Below, piece after piece: positions 7,821 to 17,475 of a DNA stretch of 41,808 nt. Origin of the DNA: an uncultured Collinsella sp. GTDB lineage: Bacteria; Actinomycetota; Coriobacteriia; Coriobacteriales; Coriobacteriaceae. Both the position numbers and the translations under genes were made by a program. The DNA lies in the NCBI GenBank assembly GCA_959599915.1, contig CAUGJE010000017.1:1-41808 (forward strand), given 5' to 3'. A model generated the notes under the pieces. It was not told the origin of the DNA. It did not search any database and saw only the letters and a program-made list of their open reading frames with translations. The number at the start of each line of letters is the position of its first letter. Positions within the stretch are counted from its first letter, which is position 1.

Positions 7821-9974
7821 TTACTGAACTTTGCTGGCGAACTCGAGGTATTGCATGCGCTGCAGCTTGTCGATCGTCGAGGCGTAGGGGCTGTCTTCAG
7901 ATTCCAAGTCGTAGCGCAGCCCGTCGGCACCGAGATAGCCGGCGACATTGATGGTGGGCACATCTGACCTTGTTGCAAGCAGGGCCTTTTGATAGTCGGA
8001 GAGCGGAGCGCCGATCTTATTAAGGGTAATGGCTGCGATCTCGTTTGCCCCGACGGTGTCGTAGACGTTGAGCTCGGTATTGCCGGCGATTTCATAGTTA
8101 GCCCAGACGAAATAGGTCGACTGATAGACACGGAAAGCGTGGCTTGCCGTGTCTTCCTGAGGGTGCAACTCGTCGTTGAGAGCCGTTGCGGCGCTCGGTT
8201 GATGGTCGCCAAAAAAGACAAGGACAACCGGCCTGCCGATATTGCGGAGCTCGTTGATAAAGTACTCGAGGTCCCGGTCGGATGCGTTGATGCAGGTGAG
8301 ATAGGTGTTGAGCGCGCTATTGGCGCCCTCGCTGGCTCCCTCGACCCAATAGTTTGTCAGCTCTTCGGCGGGAACGGTGCCATAGTCGTAGCCGCCGTGA
8401 TTTTGCATCGTGACGTCAAAGATGAACTGCGGCGCTTCGTCGGTTCTAAGCAGGTCGAGTATCTTGTCGTAGGTGGCGTAGTCGCATACGCCGGCATGGT
8501 AATAGGGCGCACCTCCGAAATCGCCGATTGAAAGAAAGTCTCCAAAGCCCAGCTGCTGATAGATTTTATCTCGATGGTAGTTGACTGGGTTTTGCGGGTG
8601 CATAGCGGTAGTGGTATACCCAAGCTCTTTAAGGTCCTTTGCCAGGCTGTTGACGCCATTCATCTGATACAGATGATAGGGGATCTTACCTAATCCGACA
8701 AAGGCCGTTGTCGCTCCGGTCAAAAATTCGAATTCGGAGTTTGCCGTTCCGCCACCGGTGACCGAAGCGAGCATGGTGCCGCGAACAAGTGTGTCGGGAA
8801 GCGAGTTGTAGAATGAGGGGCCGGTGTACCCGGCCGCCTGGAGCTGCTCAAAGCACGAAAGGTCGCTAAAACTCTCGTTCATGACGGCAACAATCGTCGG
8901 CTTGATTTCATTGAACTGGGCAACGGCCGCCGCGCGCTGCTCGCTCGAGCCATACGTGCTGTCGTAGGCGGCGGCGAGCTCCTGCTCGATGCTCTGCGCC
9001 TCATCGGGCGTATAGTCTTCGGGCTTCTCAATGGGCAACTCGTTGACCATTTCGGTGAACGAAGTGATAAAACCCTGAGACGCATATGTGGTGATGGGCT
9101 GCCAACGGTCAAATCCAAAATCCAGCGCCTGCTCCAAGTCGATGCTGGAAAAGCCCGAGAGCCCCACAACGGTCACGAGCAGAAAAGCGCAGAGGTTACT
9201 GGCGATTGCGGGGAAGACATGGGTGGGCGTACGGAGCTTTCGCGGTCGGATAAGCGAAAGAAGCCCCAGGGAAATCTCCAGCAGGGCGAGAGAGATTACG
9301 ATTCCGGCGGTAAAGGTAAATTCGTATCCCTCGCTCACTTCCATTGCGGTGCCAAGGGCCAAGATATCGCTTGGCAGGATGGCCTCGCCTTTAAACGTTA
9401 TGACGAAGTGCTCGGCAATGCCAAGGATGCAACAGACGACGGGCACGAGGGCCATGACGCCTCCATGACGCTGTCCCAGCAAATAAAGGGAGAGCAGAAC
9501 CGTTGCGAGCAGCCCGACGGAAAACCCGAATGAGTTGGCGGGAATGCGATAGAACGTTTCGTTACAGGCAATTTCGAGTGAAACGAACGAGAGCGCTGAA
9601 ACAGCGGCGATGACAAGGATGTCACGGCAAATACAGGCAACCGTTCCCGTCGCAAGATCGGCTTGGTCGATAAGTCCCGAAACCAAGGGTTCGACAAGAA
9701 GTATGACGGCGGCAGCACCGAGTGCGGAATAAGAAAGGACCCATAGGGAACTGTCCTCATTTACGAGCAATTGATTCGTAATCCATGCAGCTACCACGCC
9801 GAGCGGGATGAGGAGCGTCGCGCACCAAAAGACGCGGGCAATGGGCGGCTTTTCATTGTGTTTGATTGAAAAATACACGCGCACGACGACGGTGGCCACG
9901 ATAAGGACGGCGATGAATATGGGCAGATTGGCCATGTCACTCGAAGTGATTTCAAGGGGGATATCTTCGGTCAT
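7821..9974 (-). CDS. LtaS-like sulfatase-domain phosphotransferase (lipoteichoic acid synthase family)
   Basis: A 717-residue membrane enzyme. The first roughly 290 residues hold several hydrophobic helices, beginning with the segment at about 17-35. The rest is an extracellular sulfatase/alkaline-phosphatase-type domain. The catalytic Thr is best placed at residue 410 in VTGGGTANSEFEF, matching the LtaS active-site Thr in its TSDSEF context. A metal-binding GDHQPS box follows (Asp590, His591). Family members move glycerophosphate or a similar group from phosphatidylglycerol onto a cell-surface acceptor. Whether this one makes lipoteichoic acid or decorates another glycan is open. ATG 9974 is preceded by AGAGGA; an alternative upstream start at 10049 would overlap the promoter. 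It is monocistronic and divergent from uvrA. Confidence 0.88.
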   Translation of the reverse strand: MTEDIPLEITSSDMANLPIFIAVLIVATVVVRVYFSIKHNEKPPIARVFWCATLLIPLGVVAAWITNQLLVNEDSSLWVLSYSALGAAAVILLVEPLVSGLIDQADLATGTVACICRDILVIAAVSALSFVSLEIACNETFYRIPANSFGFSVGLLATVLLSLYLLGQRHGGVMALVPVVCCILGIAEHFVITFKGEAILPSDILALGTAMEVSEGYEFTFTAGIVISLALLEISLGLLSLIRPRKLRTPTHVFPAIASNLCAFLLVTVVGLSGFSSIDLEQALDFGFDRWQPITTYASQGFITSFTEMVNELPIEKPEDYTPDEAQSIEQELAAAYDSTYGSSEQRAAAVAQFNEIKPTIVAVMNESFSDLSCFEQLQAAGYTGPSFYNSLPDTLVRGTMLASVTGGGTANSEFEFLTGATTAFVGLGKIPYHLYQMNGVNSLAKDLKELGYTTTAMHPQNPVNYHRDKIYQQLGFGDFLSIGDFGGAPYYHAGVCDYATYDKILDLLRTDEAPQFIFDVTMQNHGGYDYGTVPAEELTNYWVEGASEGANSALNTYLTCINASDRDLEYFINELRNIGRPVVLVFFGDHQPSAATALNDELHPQEDTASHAFRVYQSTYFVWANYEIAGNTELNVYDTVGANEIAAITLNKIGAPLSDYQKALLATRSDVPTINVAGYLGADGLRYDLESEDSPYASTIDKLQRMQYLEFASKVQ

Positions 9975-9994
9975 GGACGTTCCTCTGTTACGGC

Positions 9995-10023
9995 AAATTA
10001 AGTTCAGTATTAGATTACTGCAA
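9995..10023 (-). promoter_or_regulatory. Candidate promoter for the LtaS-like gene
   Basis: On the minus strand TTGCAG (10023-10018) and TAATTT (10000-9995) are 17 bases apart, about 20 nt before the start codon's ribosome-binding site. This is the best sigma-A match in the 193-nt divergent region 9975-10167. Confidence 0.55.
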
Positions 10024-10092
10024 CCTTTCCACGGCATTTCGAGAAACAAAGCACCCGATACGCAAAGCTAAAGGTCTGCGAATCTTGTATTA

Positions 10093-10106
10093 CGAACATC
10101 TGTGCG
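10093..10106 (+). promoter_or_regulatory. LexA-like SOS box upstream of uvrA
   Basis: CGAACATCTGTGCG matches the Gram-positive/actinobacterial LexA box pattern CGAAC-N4-GTTCG with one mismatch (G for T in the right half). It lies 62 nt before the uvrA start, just upstream of a possible -10 (TAAACT, 10119-10124), a position fit for repression. Confidence 0.55.
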
Positions 10107-10167
10107 CGTCGAGTGCGCTAAACTCATCGGCAGTATGATTCGATGCAATAGGAGGCAAGGAGCTTCC

Positions 10168-13047
10168 ATGTCTGATTCTTCTATCGTTATTCGCGGCGCT
10201 CGTGAGCACAACCTCCGTGATATCGATGTTTCCATTCCGCGTGACCAACTCGTGGTCATTACCGGTCTTTCTGGCTCGGGCAAGAGTTCGCTGGCATTCG
10301 ACACTATCTATGCCGAGGGCCAGCGTCGATACGTCGAGAGCCTTTCGAGCTATGCGCGCCAGTTCTTGGGCCAGATGGACAAACCCGACTTGGATTCAAT
10401 CGACGGCCTTTCGCCGGCGGTGTCGATCGACCAAAAGACGACGTCTAAAAACCCTCGCTCGACGGTTGGCACCGTAACCGAGATTTATGACTATCTGCGC
10501 CTGCTGTTCGCCCGTGTGGGCACCCCACACTGTCCCGAATGCGGCCGCGTCATTGAGCGCCAGACGACCGACCAGGTTGCCGACAAGGTCTTGGCCGCGG
10601 GGGAGGGTCGCCGCGCGTTTGTGCTGGCACCGGTGGTGCGCGGGCGAAAAGGCGAGTACACTAAACTGTTTGAGGACCTTCGCGCCGAGGGCTTTAGCCG
10701 CGTGCGTGTCGACGGTGAAGTGCGCTCGCTCGACGATCCGATCGATCTGGACAAGAAGTTCAAGCACGATATCGAGGTCGTGGTCGATCGCATCGTGATC
10801 CGCGAGAACTCTCTGGGCCGTATCGCCGAGTCTGTTGAGCAGGCGACCGCGCTGGCTCACGGCAATGTAAACGTGTACATGCTGCCCGATCGTGATGCTC
10901 CCGAGGGGACCGAGGGCGAACTGCTGGAGTATTCGTTGGCCTTGGCGTGCCCAGAGCATGGACACTCCATTGACGATCTTCAACCGCGTGATTTTTCGTT
11001 CAACGCTCCCTATGGCGCATGTCCTGAGTGCGACGGCCTGGGCTTTAAGAAAACCGTTGATGCCGAGGCGCTGATTGAGGATCCCTCGAAGTCCATTGCC
11101 GACGGAGTCTTTGGTAGCCTGTTTGGCAATTCGAACTACTATCCGCAGATTTTTGCTGCGGTCTGCAAACACTTTAAGGTGAGCGCCGATACGCCGTGGG
11201 AGGACTTGCCCCCTCGCGTGCGTCGTGCATTCTTGGATGGCCTGGGCGATACGAAGATCTCGGTCGACTACCAAAAGCTCGACGGACGTCGCAGCCAGTG
11301 GGATACCAAGTTTTCGGGCGTTCGCAACATCCTGTACGAACGCTATACCGAGACGACGAACGAGAACACCAAGGCGCGCCTGGAGAAGTACATTCGCGAG
11401 GAACCGTGCTCGAGCTGCCACGGCGCTCGTTTGCGCCCTGAGATGCTCGCCGTCACCGTGGGCGGCAAGTCCATTTACGAGGTTTGTTGCCTGTCGTGCC
11501 GTGAGTCGCTCGAGTTTTTTGAGGGCTTGGAACTCACCGAGCGTCAACGGTTTATCGGCGGGCGCATCGTCAAGGAAATCCTGGAGCGCTTGCGTTTTCT
11601 GGTCGATGTTGGACTCGACTATCTGACGCTCGATCGTGCCTCGGCGACGCTTTCTGGTGGCGAGGCGCAGCGTATTCGCCTGGCAACGCAGATCGGCGCG
11701 GGTCTCATGGGCGTGCTCTATATTCTGGACGAGCCTTCGATCGGTCTTCATCAGCGTGACAACGAGCGCCTGATCAAGACGCTCGAGCGCCTGCGCGATA
11801 TCGGCAATACCGTTATCGTCGTCGAACACGACGAGGATACAATCCGTGCCGCCGACTACGTGGTCGACATGGGACCCGGCGCCGGCGTCAACGGCGGACA
11901 CGTAGTCGCGGCGGGAACGCCTGCCGATATCATGGCGTGTCCTGAGTCGATGACGGGCGCTTATCTGACCGGCAAACGAATGATCCGAGTGCCTGATGAA
12001 CGACGCAAGCCCGGTCGCGGCTGCCTTAAAATTACGGGCGCTCGAGCCAACAACCTCAAAAACGTTACCGCCAAGATCGAGTTTGGTACGCTTACGGTTG
12101 TTACCGGCGTGTCGGGATCGGGCAAGAGCTCCCTGGTTACCGACACCATTGCGCCTGCCCTTACGAATGCTATTCACCGTTCGACGCGCCCTGTGGGTCC
12201 GTATAAGAAAATCGAGGGCATCGAGTGTATCGATAAGGTTATCGATATCGACCAGTCGCCGATTGGCCGCACGCCGCGTTCCAACCCTGCTACCTATATC
12301 GGCCTGTGGGATGATCTTCGCGCGCTGTTTGCGAGTACGCCGGAGTCGAAGGCGCGCGGCTACTCGCCGGGCCGTTTCTCCTTTAATGTGAGTGGCGGGC
12401 GCTGTGAGGCGTGCAAGGGCGACGGACAGATCAAGATCGAGATGCACTTCCTTCCAGATATCTACGTTCCCTGCGAAGTTTGCGGCGGTAAACGCTACAA
12501 CCGCGAGACACTCGAGGTCACCTACCGTGGCAAGACCATCTCGGACGTGCTCGACATGAGTGTCACCGAGGCGCTGGCCTTCTTTGGGAATATCCCGCAG
12601 ATTAAGCGCAAGCTCCAGACGCTGTACGATGTAGGCTTGGGCTACGTGAGCCTGGGCCAGCCCGCCACGACGCTCTCGGGCGGCGAGGCGCAGCGTGTGA
12701 AGCTCGCCAAGGAGCTTCATCGACGCCAGACGGGCAAGACGTTCTATATTTTGGACGAGCCGACGACCGGCCTTCATTTTGAGGACGTCCGCCAGCTGCT
12801 CGATGTGCTGCAGCGCTTGGTCGATGCGGGCAACACGGTGCTGGTGATTGAACACAACCTTGATGTCATCAAGGTTGCCGACCGCCTGATCGATATGGGT
12901 CCCGAGGGCGGTAACGGCGGCGGAACCGTCGTGGTTTCGGGTACACCGGAGCAGGTTGCGGACTGTCCGCAGAGTTATACGGGCAAGTTTTTGGCGCCGT
13001 TGCTCAGGCGTGATCGGGAGCGCCAGGCTCAACTTGATGCTCAATAA
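10168..13047 (+). CDS. uvrA: Excinuclease ABC subunit UvrA
   Basis: ATPase that finds DNA lesions and loads UvrB. 959 residues with two ABC modules: Walker A GLSGSGKSS at 33-41 and GVSGSGKSS from about residue 647. Each has an LSGGEAQR signature and an ILDEPS/ILDEPT Walker B. Zinc-binding clusters appear as CPEH..ACPEC in the first half, with the His variant, and as CEAC..CEVC in the second. ATG 10168 has AAGGAG five bases upstream; an in-frame extension to 10102 would run through the promoter. It is separated from uvrB by a minus-strand block of four genes. A LexA-like box lies in its promoter region. Length and motifs are fully typical. Confidence 0.98.
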   Translation: MSDSSIVIRGAREHNLRDIDVSIPRDQLVVITGLSGSGKSSLAFDTIYAEGQRRYVESLSSYARQFLGQMDKPDLDSIDGLSPAVSIDQKTTSKNPRSTVGTVTEIYDYLRLLFARVGTPHCPECGRVIERQTTDQVADKVLAAGEGRRAFVLAPVVRGRKGEYTKLFEDLRAEGFSRVRVDGEVRSLDDPIDLDKKFKHDIEVVVDRIVIRENSLGRIAESVEQATALAHGNVNVYMLPDRDAPEGTEGELLEYSLALACPEHGHSIDDLQPRDFSFNAPYGACPECDGLGFKKTVDAEALIEDPSKSIADGVFGSLFGNSNYYPQIFAAVCKHFKVSADTPWEDLPPRVRRAFLDGLGDTKISVDYQKLDGRRSQWDTKFSGVRNILYERYTETTNENTKARLEKYIREEPCSSCHGARLRPEMLAVTVGGKSIYEVCCLSCRESLEFFEGLELTERQRFIGGRIVKEILERLRFLVDVGLDYLTLDRASATLSGGEAQRIRLATQIGAGLMGVLYILDEPSIGLHQRDNERLIKTLERLRDIGNTVIVVEHDEDTIRAADYVVDMGPGAGVNGGHVVAAGTPADIMACPESMTGAYLTGKRMIRVPDERRKPGRGCLKITGARANNLKNVTAKIEFGTLTVVTGVSGSGKSSLVTDTIAPALTNAIHRSTRPVGPYKKIEGIECIDKVIDIDQSPIGRTPRSNPATYIGLWDDLRALFASTPESKARGYSPGRFSFNVSGGRCEACKGDGQIKIEMHFLPDIYVPCEVCGGKRYNRETLEVTYRGKTISDVLDMSVTEALAFFGNIPQIKRKLQTLYDVGLGYVSLGQPATTLSGGEAQRVKLAKELHRRQTGKTFYILDEPTTGLHFEDVRQLLDVLQRLVDAGNTVLVIEHNLDVIKVADRLIDMGPEGGNGGGTVVVSGTPEQVADCPQSYTGKFLAPLLRRDRERQAQLDAQ

Positions 13048-13067
13048 ATAGGCGATTCAGTTTATGG

Positions 13068-13100
13068 GCGCCATCGACTCCTTGTGATTCGATGGCGCTT
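13068..13100 (+). terminator. Likely terminator or intercistronic hairpin after uvrA
   Basis: A perfect ten-pair stem, GCGCCATCGA (13068-13077) with TCGATGGCGC (13089-13098), has an 11-nt loop. The following sequence is only weakly T-rich, so termination may be partial. Confidence 0.55.
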
Positions 13101-13179
13101 GCTGTGTCGAAGTGACGTATGCAGCCAAATTGGACATATACTTAAACCTTGCGTCCGAATGCGAGGGAAAGGATATGCC

Positions 13180-13680
13180 ATGGCAAAGGCTGTAAAGATG
13201 CCAAAAACCAATGCGATGCGCGAGCTGGAAAGCGCCGGCATTTCCTATGTTCTACATACGTACGAAGACGATGGTGATGAGTCGGTGGGCCTGGGGGTCG
13301 CGATTTCGGAGCAGCTTGGCGAGGAGCCCGGTCAAGGATTTAAGACCTTGGTCTGCGTGACGCCGTCCAACGACTATGTCGTGTGCTGCATCCCTGTTGC
13401 CGACGAGCTCGATCTAAAGTCCGCCGCGCGTGCCGCGGGGGAGAAGTCCTTGGCCATGATGCATGTGAAGGATTTGCTTGCGGCGACTGGCTACGTTCGC
13501 GGCGGCTGCAGCCCGGTCGGTATGAAAAAACGCTACCGGACGCTCATTGATGAGACATGTGTCCTTTGGGATACCATTTTTATTTCGGGAGGCAAGCGTG
13601 GTTATCAGCTCGAGCTTGCACCCGATGATTTAATTGCTTTTTGCGGGGCGACGGTTGCCGCGATTACGAGAGAGGACTGA
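13180..13680 (+). CDS. YbaK/EbsC-family aminoacyl-tRNA deacylase (Cys-tRNA(Pro) type)
   Basis: A 166-residue protein of the YbaK fold, a trans-editing enzyme that hydrolyses mischarged aminoacyl-tRNA, usually Cys-tRNA(Pro). Evidence is the KTLVC segment carrying the conserved Lys55 and the GGCSPVGMKK loop (108-117), typical of bacterial YbaK (GGISP/GGCSPVG). ATG 13180 has AAGG upstream with 7-8 nt spacing; the longer frame from 13084 runs through the hairpin after uvrA and is rejected. It ends 3 nt before murJ, so the two genes probably share an mRNA, without an obvious functional link. Confidence 0.88.
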   Translation: MAKAVKMPKTNAMRELESAGISYVLHTYEDDGDESVGLGVAISEQLGEEPGQGFKTLVCVTPSNDYVVCCIPVADELDLKSAARAAGEKSLAMMHVKDLLAATGYVRGGCSPVGMKKRYRTLIDETCVLWDTIFISGGKRGYQLELAPDDLIAFCGATVAAITRED

Positions 13681-13683
13681 GCG

Positions 13684-15366
13684 ATGCCGCAGGAAGAATT
13701 GAAGCGCGGAGCTCATTTTGCAAAAGAATCTGCGCCTCAGACACCCTCATCCGAAGCTTCTTCGTCGCGAGATGACACTGACGACATGGGCTCGTCGGAC
13801 TACTCCACGGTTGGTCGTTCCGCCGGGCTTATGACCATCCTGACCATCGTGTCTCGCGTCACCGGTTTTATCCGCACGTGGGCAATGGCGGCCGCTATCG
13901 GCATGTCGCTACTCTCGTCCTCCTATCAGGTCGCCAACAACCTGCCCAATATGCTCTACGAACTCGTGATGGGCGGCATGCTCGTGACGGCGTTTTTGCC
14001 CGTGTACATGGGCGTGAGGCGTGAGCAGGGTCGCGAGGCCTCGAACGAGTACGTGGGCAACCTGCTCGGCATTCTGCTTTTGGTGCTGGGTGGCATTTCA
14101 TTGCTGGGGACCGTGTTCGCCCCGGGCTTTATCTGGACGCAATCGTTCCTCTCGGGTGACGGCGGCAGCATGGATACTGCTGCGTTCATGTTCCGTTTCT
14201 TTGCCATCCAGATTCTGTTTTATGGTTTGGGCTCGGTGTTTTCGGGCGTTCTCAACGCACACCGCGACTACTTCTGGTCGACGTTTGCCCCGGTCCTCAA
14301 CAATGTCATCGTCATTGCGAGCTTTATGGGTTTTGCGCCCGTGTCCGCACAGTTTGGAGACCGTGCCGGCATCATCTTGATTGCGGCCGGTACGACCCTC
14401 GGTGTCTTTGTTCAGATGGCATGTCAGATCCCCGCGCTTGGCAAGCACGGCGTGCATCCCCATATCCATATCGACTTTAAGGACCCCGCGCTGCGCCAGA
14501 CGATTGCGCTCGGTATCCCGACGCTGCTCGCCACGGTGTGCATGTTTGTCTCGACTTCTATCACCAACGCTGCTGCGCTGGTGGTCCAGCCCGAGACTGG
14601 TCCTTCCGTCATCGCCTATGCGCGCCTGTGGTACACGCTGCCCTACGCGCTGATTGCCGCCTCGCTTTCGACGGCGCTCTATACCGAGCTCTCTCACGAC
14701 GCACAGGAGAAGGATTACGACAGCGTTCGCACGGGCATTTCGCGTGGCGTCGCCCAGATGCTGTTCTTCCTGATTCCGTTCGCGCTGTACCTGATTGTAT
14801 TCGCGCGTCCGCTCAACATGATTTACTGTGCCGGCAAGTTTGATGAGTCCGGTGTGGCGCTGGTGTCCGAATTCCTTGTCTACCTGGCGTTCTCGCTGCC
14901 GCTCTACGGCGTGGTCGTATTGATGCAGAAGAGCTTCTCTGCCTTGCTCGACATGAAGCCCTATAGCCGCTATTGCCTGTATTCCGCCATCGGCCAGGCC
15001 GGCTCGGTTCTGCTGTTTGGCGTTGTGCTGGGCTTCGGTATGCCGGCAATCGCGCTTTCGTATGTCGTTGACTACGTGATCTTGGTCGGTTGTTCGCTGT
15101 GGTGGCTGCGTCGTCGCCTACGTGGCCTTCAGGTCAAATCTATCCTGCATGGCGGTTTCTTTGGCCTTTTGCTCGGTGGCCTGGGTGCTGCCGCAGGCGC
15201 CGGCGTCATGTGGGCGCTTGAGCACTTTGTCGGGGTACTTGGCGGCTCGATTCTGATTACTCTTGGCTACGTTTGCGTTGCGGGTGTCGTCTCGCTTGCT
15301 GTTACCTTTGGCCTTGCCGTCGTCCTTAAGATGCCCGAGGTCTCGGCGCTGCTTCGTCGCAAGTAG
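13684..15366 (+). CDS. murJ: Lipid II flippase MurJ (MviN family)
   Basis: 560-residue polytopic membrane protein of the MOP/MviN superfamily that moves lipid-linked peptidoglycan precursor across the cytoplasmic membrane. A hydrophilic N-tail of about 40 residues rich in Ser/Glu/Asp precedes the first transmembrane helix. The family signature region near residues 80-110 (NNLPNMLYELVMGGM, then FLPVYM) is present. A dozen or more hydrophobic segments follow, with GVLNAHRDYF as another MurJ-like motif. Start ATG 13684 follows the YbaK stop by 3 nt, with purine-rich AGAGAGGA upstream. uvrC follows 6 nt after its stop, so uvrC transcription probably depends on this operon. Confidence 0.93.
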   Translation: MPQEELKRGAHFAKESAPQTPSSEASSSRDDTDDMGSSDYSTVGRSAGLMTILTIVSRVTGFIRTWAMAAAIGMSLLSSSYQVANNLPNMLYELVMGGMLVTAFLPVYMGVRREQGREASNEYVGNLLGILLLVLGGISLLGTVFAPGFIWTQSFLSGDGGSMDTAAFMFRFFAIQILFYGLGSVFSGVLNAHRDYFWSTFAPVLNNVIVIASFMGFAPVSAQFGDRAGIILIAAGTTLGVFVQMACQIPALGKHGVHPHIHIDFKDPALRQTIALGIPTLLATVCMFVSTSITNAAALVVQPETGPSVIAYARLWYTLPYALIAASLSTALYTELSHDAQEKDYDSVRTGISRGVAQMLFFLIPFALYLIVFARPLNMIYCAGKFDESGVALVSEFLVYLAFSLPLYGVVVLMQKSFSALLDMKPYSRYCLYSAIGQAGSVLLFGVVLGFGMPAIALSYVVDYVILVGCSLWWLRRRLRGLQVKSILHGGFFGLLLGGLGAAAGAGVMWALEHFVGVLGGSILITLGYVCVAGVVSLAVTFGLAVVLKMPEVSALLRRK

Positions 15367-15372
15367 GTTCGC

Positions 15373-17313
15373 GTGGCCGGTCACGACAACATTCCAACGC
15401 TTGCCGAGCAGGTTTCGCGCGTTCCCACGCAGCCCGGCTGCTACCTTTGGAAGGATGCCAAGGGCGATGTCATCTACGTGGGCAAGGCGAAAAATCTACG
15501 CGCCCGCATGCGTCAATACGTGACACTGCAGGATGAGCGTCAAAAGATCCCGCTGATGATGCAGCTGGTGGCGAGCTTTGACTATATCGTGGTGGAGACC
15601 GAGCATGAGGCGTTGGTGCTCGAGCGCAATTTGATTGGTCAGTACCATCCGTACTTTAACGTCGACCTCAAGGATGACAAGAGCTACCCCTTTATCGCCA
15701 TTACAAAGGGCGACCTGTATCCCGCTATCAAATACACGCGTGAGCGTCATAAGCCGGGAACGCGCTATTTTGGACCCTATACCGATAGCCGTGCGGCACG
15801 TGAGACGATAGATACGCTGCGCAAGGTTATCCCTATCTGCTCCGCATCCTGTGCGGAGTGGCGTCGTTGTCGTCGTATCGTCGAGTCCCACAAGGGCGAG
15901 GAAGACATCGTCAATATGATTTGCGCGCAAAACGGGCGTCCCTGCTTTGACTACCATGTCGGGCGCGGCCCGGGTGCGTGTGTCGGCGCGATTTCCCCGG
16001 CAGACTATGCCAAGAACGTCAAGCGTGTCGAGCGCTTTTTGTCGGGCCATCGCAAGGATGTCGTCGATGAGCTGACCTCCGAGATGACGGATGCCGCCGA
16101 GGCGCTCGACTTTGAGCGCGCGGCACGCGTCAAACGTCGTTTGGAGGTCATCAGGGGTCTGGACGATCGTCAGCAAGTCGTTTTTCCCTCCAGTGTCGAT
16201 ATCGATGTCATCGGGTTCTATCGCGAGGAGACCATCTCCGCCGCTTGCGTCTTCGTCGTTCGCGAGGGCCGAACAGTTCGCACCTGCGAGTTCATTCTCG
16301 ACAAGGGCCTTGATGTTGACGAGGAAGAGCTCCAGTCGGGCTTTCTTAAGCGTTATTACGACGAGACGGCTGATATTCCAGCTGAGGTCAACCTTTCCGT
16401 CGAGCTTGAGGATGCGGAGGCGCTGGGGGAGTGGCTTGCGGGCAAGCGCGAGCGTTCCTGCCATCTCCATAGGCCGCAGCGTGGCGAAAAGCACCGTCTG
16501 CTCGATATGGCATCCAAAAATGCGCGCCATGCCCTCATGCGCTACATGATGCGAACAGGGTACGCTGACGACCGCACCAATCAAGCGCTCCTGGAGCTCG
16601 AAAGTGCGTTGGCGCTGCCATCGCCGCCGTTGCGTATCGAGTGCTTCGATATCTCTACACTGCATGGCACCTTTACGGTCGCCTCGATGGTGGTGTTTAC
16701 CAACGGGCGCGCCGACAAGAGCCAGTACCGTCGTTTTAAAATTCAGGCCGAATTGGACGAGGCAAACGACTTCGTGTCGATGTCCGAGGTTTTGGGACGA
16801 CGCTATGCTCCCGAGCGCATGGCCGACGAGCGCTTTGGCTCGCGCCCCGATTTGCTCGTTGTCGATGGCGGTAAGCCGCAATTGACCGCTGCGATCAAGC
16901 AACTTGAGGCTCTTGGGCTCGATATACCAGTTTGTGGCTTGGCGAAGGCCGACGAGGAAGTTTTTGTGCCTTGGGACGAGACTCCTGTCGTGCTGCCGAC
17001 CGGGTCTGCTTCGCTCTATCTAATTAAACAGGTACGCGATGAGTCCCACCGATTTGCCATCACGTTCCACCGCGAGTTGCGCGATAAAGCCATGACGGTT
17101 TCGGTACTCGATGACGTTCCAGGCGTGGGACCCACCAGAAAACGTGCCATTATGCGCCATTTTGGCTCGATGAAGCGTTTGCGTGCGGCAAGCGAGCAGG
17201 AGATTGCAGAAGTTCGAGGCGTTCCGGCCGATGTCGCCAAAGCGGTCCACGAGGCACTTGTTGCATGGAATGCCGAGCGTACCGGGGCGGCGGCAAAGCA
17301 ATCCGAAAACTAA
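15373..17313 (+). CDS. uvrC: Excinuclease ABC subunit UvrC
   Basis: Dual-incision nuclease of excision repair, 646 residues. An N-terminal GIY-YIG nuclease (CYLWKDAKGDVIYVGKA, residues about 23-39) is followed by a Cys-rich region (156-203), a UVR domain near 240 and an RNase H-like nuclease (ECFDISTLHG). Helix-hairpin-helix motifs lie at the end (DDVPGVGPTRKRAIM). The start is GTG 15373, with only a weak TAGG site upstream. The Cys-rich segment is atypical: canonical UvrC has Cys at the four Fe-S positions, but here the third is Gly199 (GRGPGAC). An insertion of about 20 residues carrying extra cysteines separates the first Cys from RPC (Cys191). Otherwise intact. Confidence 0.97.
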   Translation: MAGHDNIPTLAEQVSRVPTQPGCYLWKDAKGDVIYVGKAKNLRARMRQYVTLQDERQKIPLMMQLVASFDYIVVETEHEALVLERNLIGQYHPYFNVDLKDDKSYPFIAITKGDLYPAIKYTRERHKPGTRYFGPYTDSRAARETIDTLRKVIPICSASCAEWRRCRRIVESHKGEEDIVNMICAQNGRPCFDYHVGRGPGACVGAISPADYAKNVKRVERFLSGHRKDVVDELTSEMTDAAEALDFERAARVKRRLEVIRGLDDRQQVVFPSSVDIDVIGFYREETISAACVFVVREGRTVRTCEFILDKGLDVDEEELQSGFLKRYYDETADIPAEVNLSVELEDAEALGEWLAGKRERSCHLHRPQRGEKHRLLDMASKNARHALMRYMMRTGYADDRTNQALLELESALALPSPPLRIECFDISTLHGTFTVASMVVFTNGRADKSQYRRFKIQAELDEANDFVSMSEVLGRRYAPERMADERFGSRPDLLVVDGGKPQLTAAIKQLEALGLDIPVCGLAKADEEVFVPWDETPVVLPTGSASLYLIKQVRDESHRFAITFHRELRDKAMTVSVLDDVPGVGPTRKRAIMRHFGSMKRLRAASEQEIAEVRGVPADVAKAVHEALVAWNAERTGAAAKQSEN

Positions 17314-17413
17314 ACAAGAGCCTAAACAGCTGATATACATGATTGCGCGTTTTTCAACCATTTATTTCGCCACGATTGCCTGCTGGTTTCGGGTTTAATT
17401 AACGCTAAAACGT

Positions 17414-17442
17414 TTGACTAACCCAAGTGAAAACCCTGCTAT
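17414..17442 (+). promoter_or_regulatory. Candidate promoter of the sialic-acid operon
   Basis: TTGACT (17414-17419) and TGCTAT (17437-17442) are 17 bases apart; TATCCT at 17440 is an alternative -10. An inverted repeat, AACCC (17432-17436) with GGGTT (17448-17452), covers the -10. A start near 17450 would give a leader of about 225 nt. Confidence 0.4.
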
Positions 17443-17475
17443 CCTGCGGGTTGACGAAGACTGATATCTCACCTC

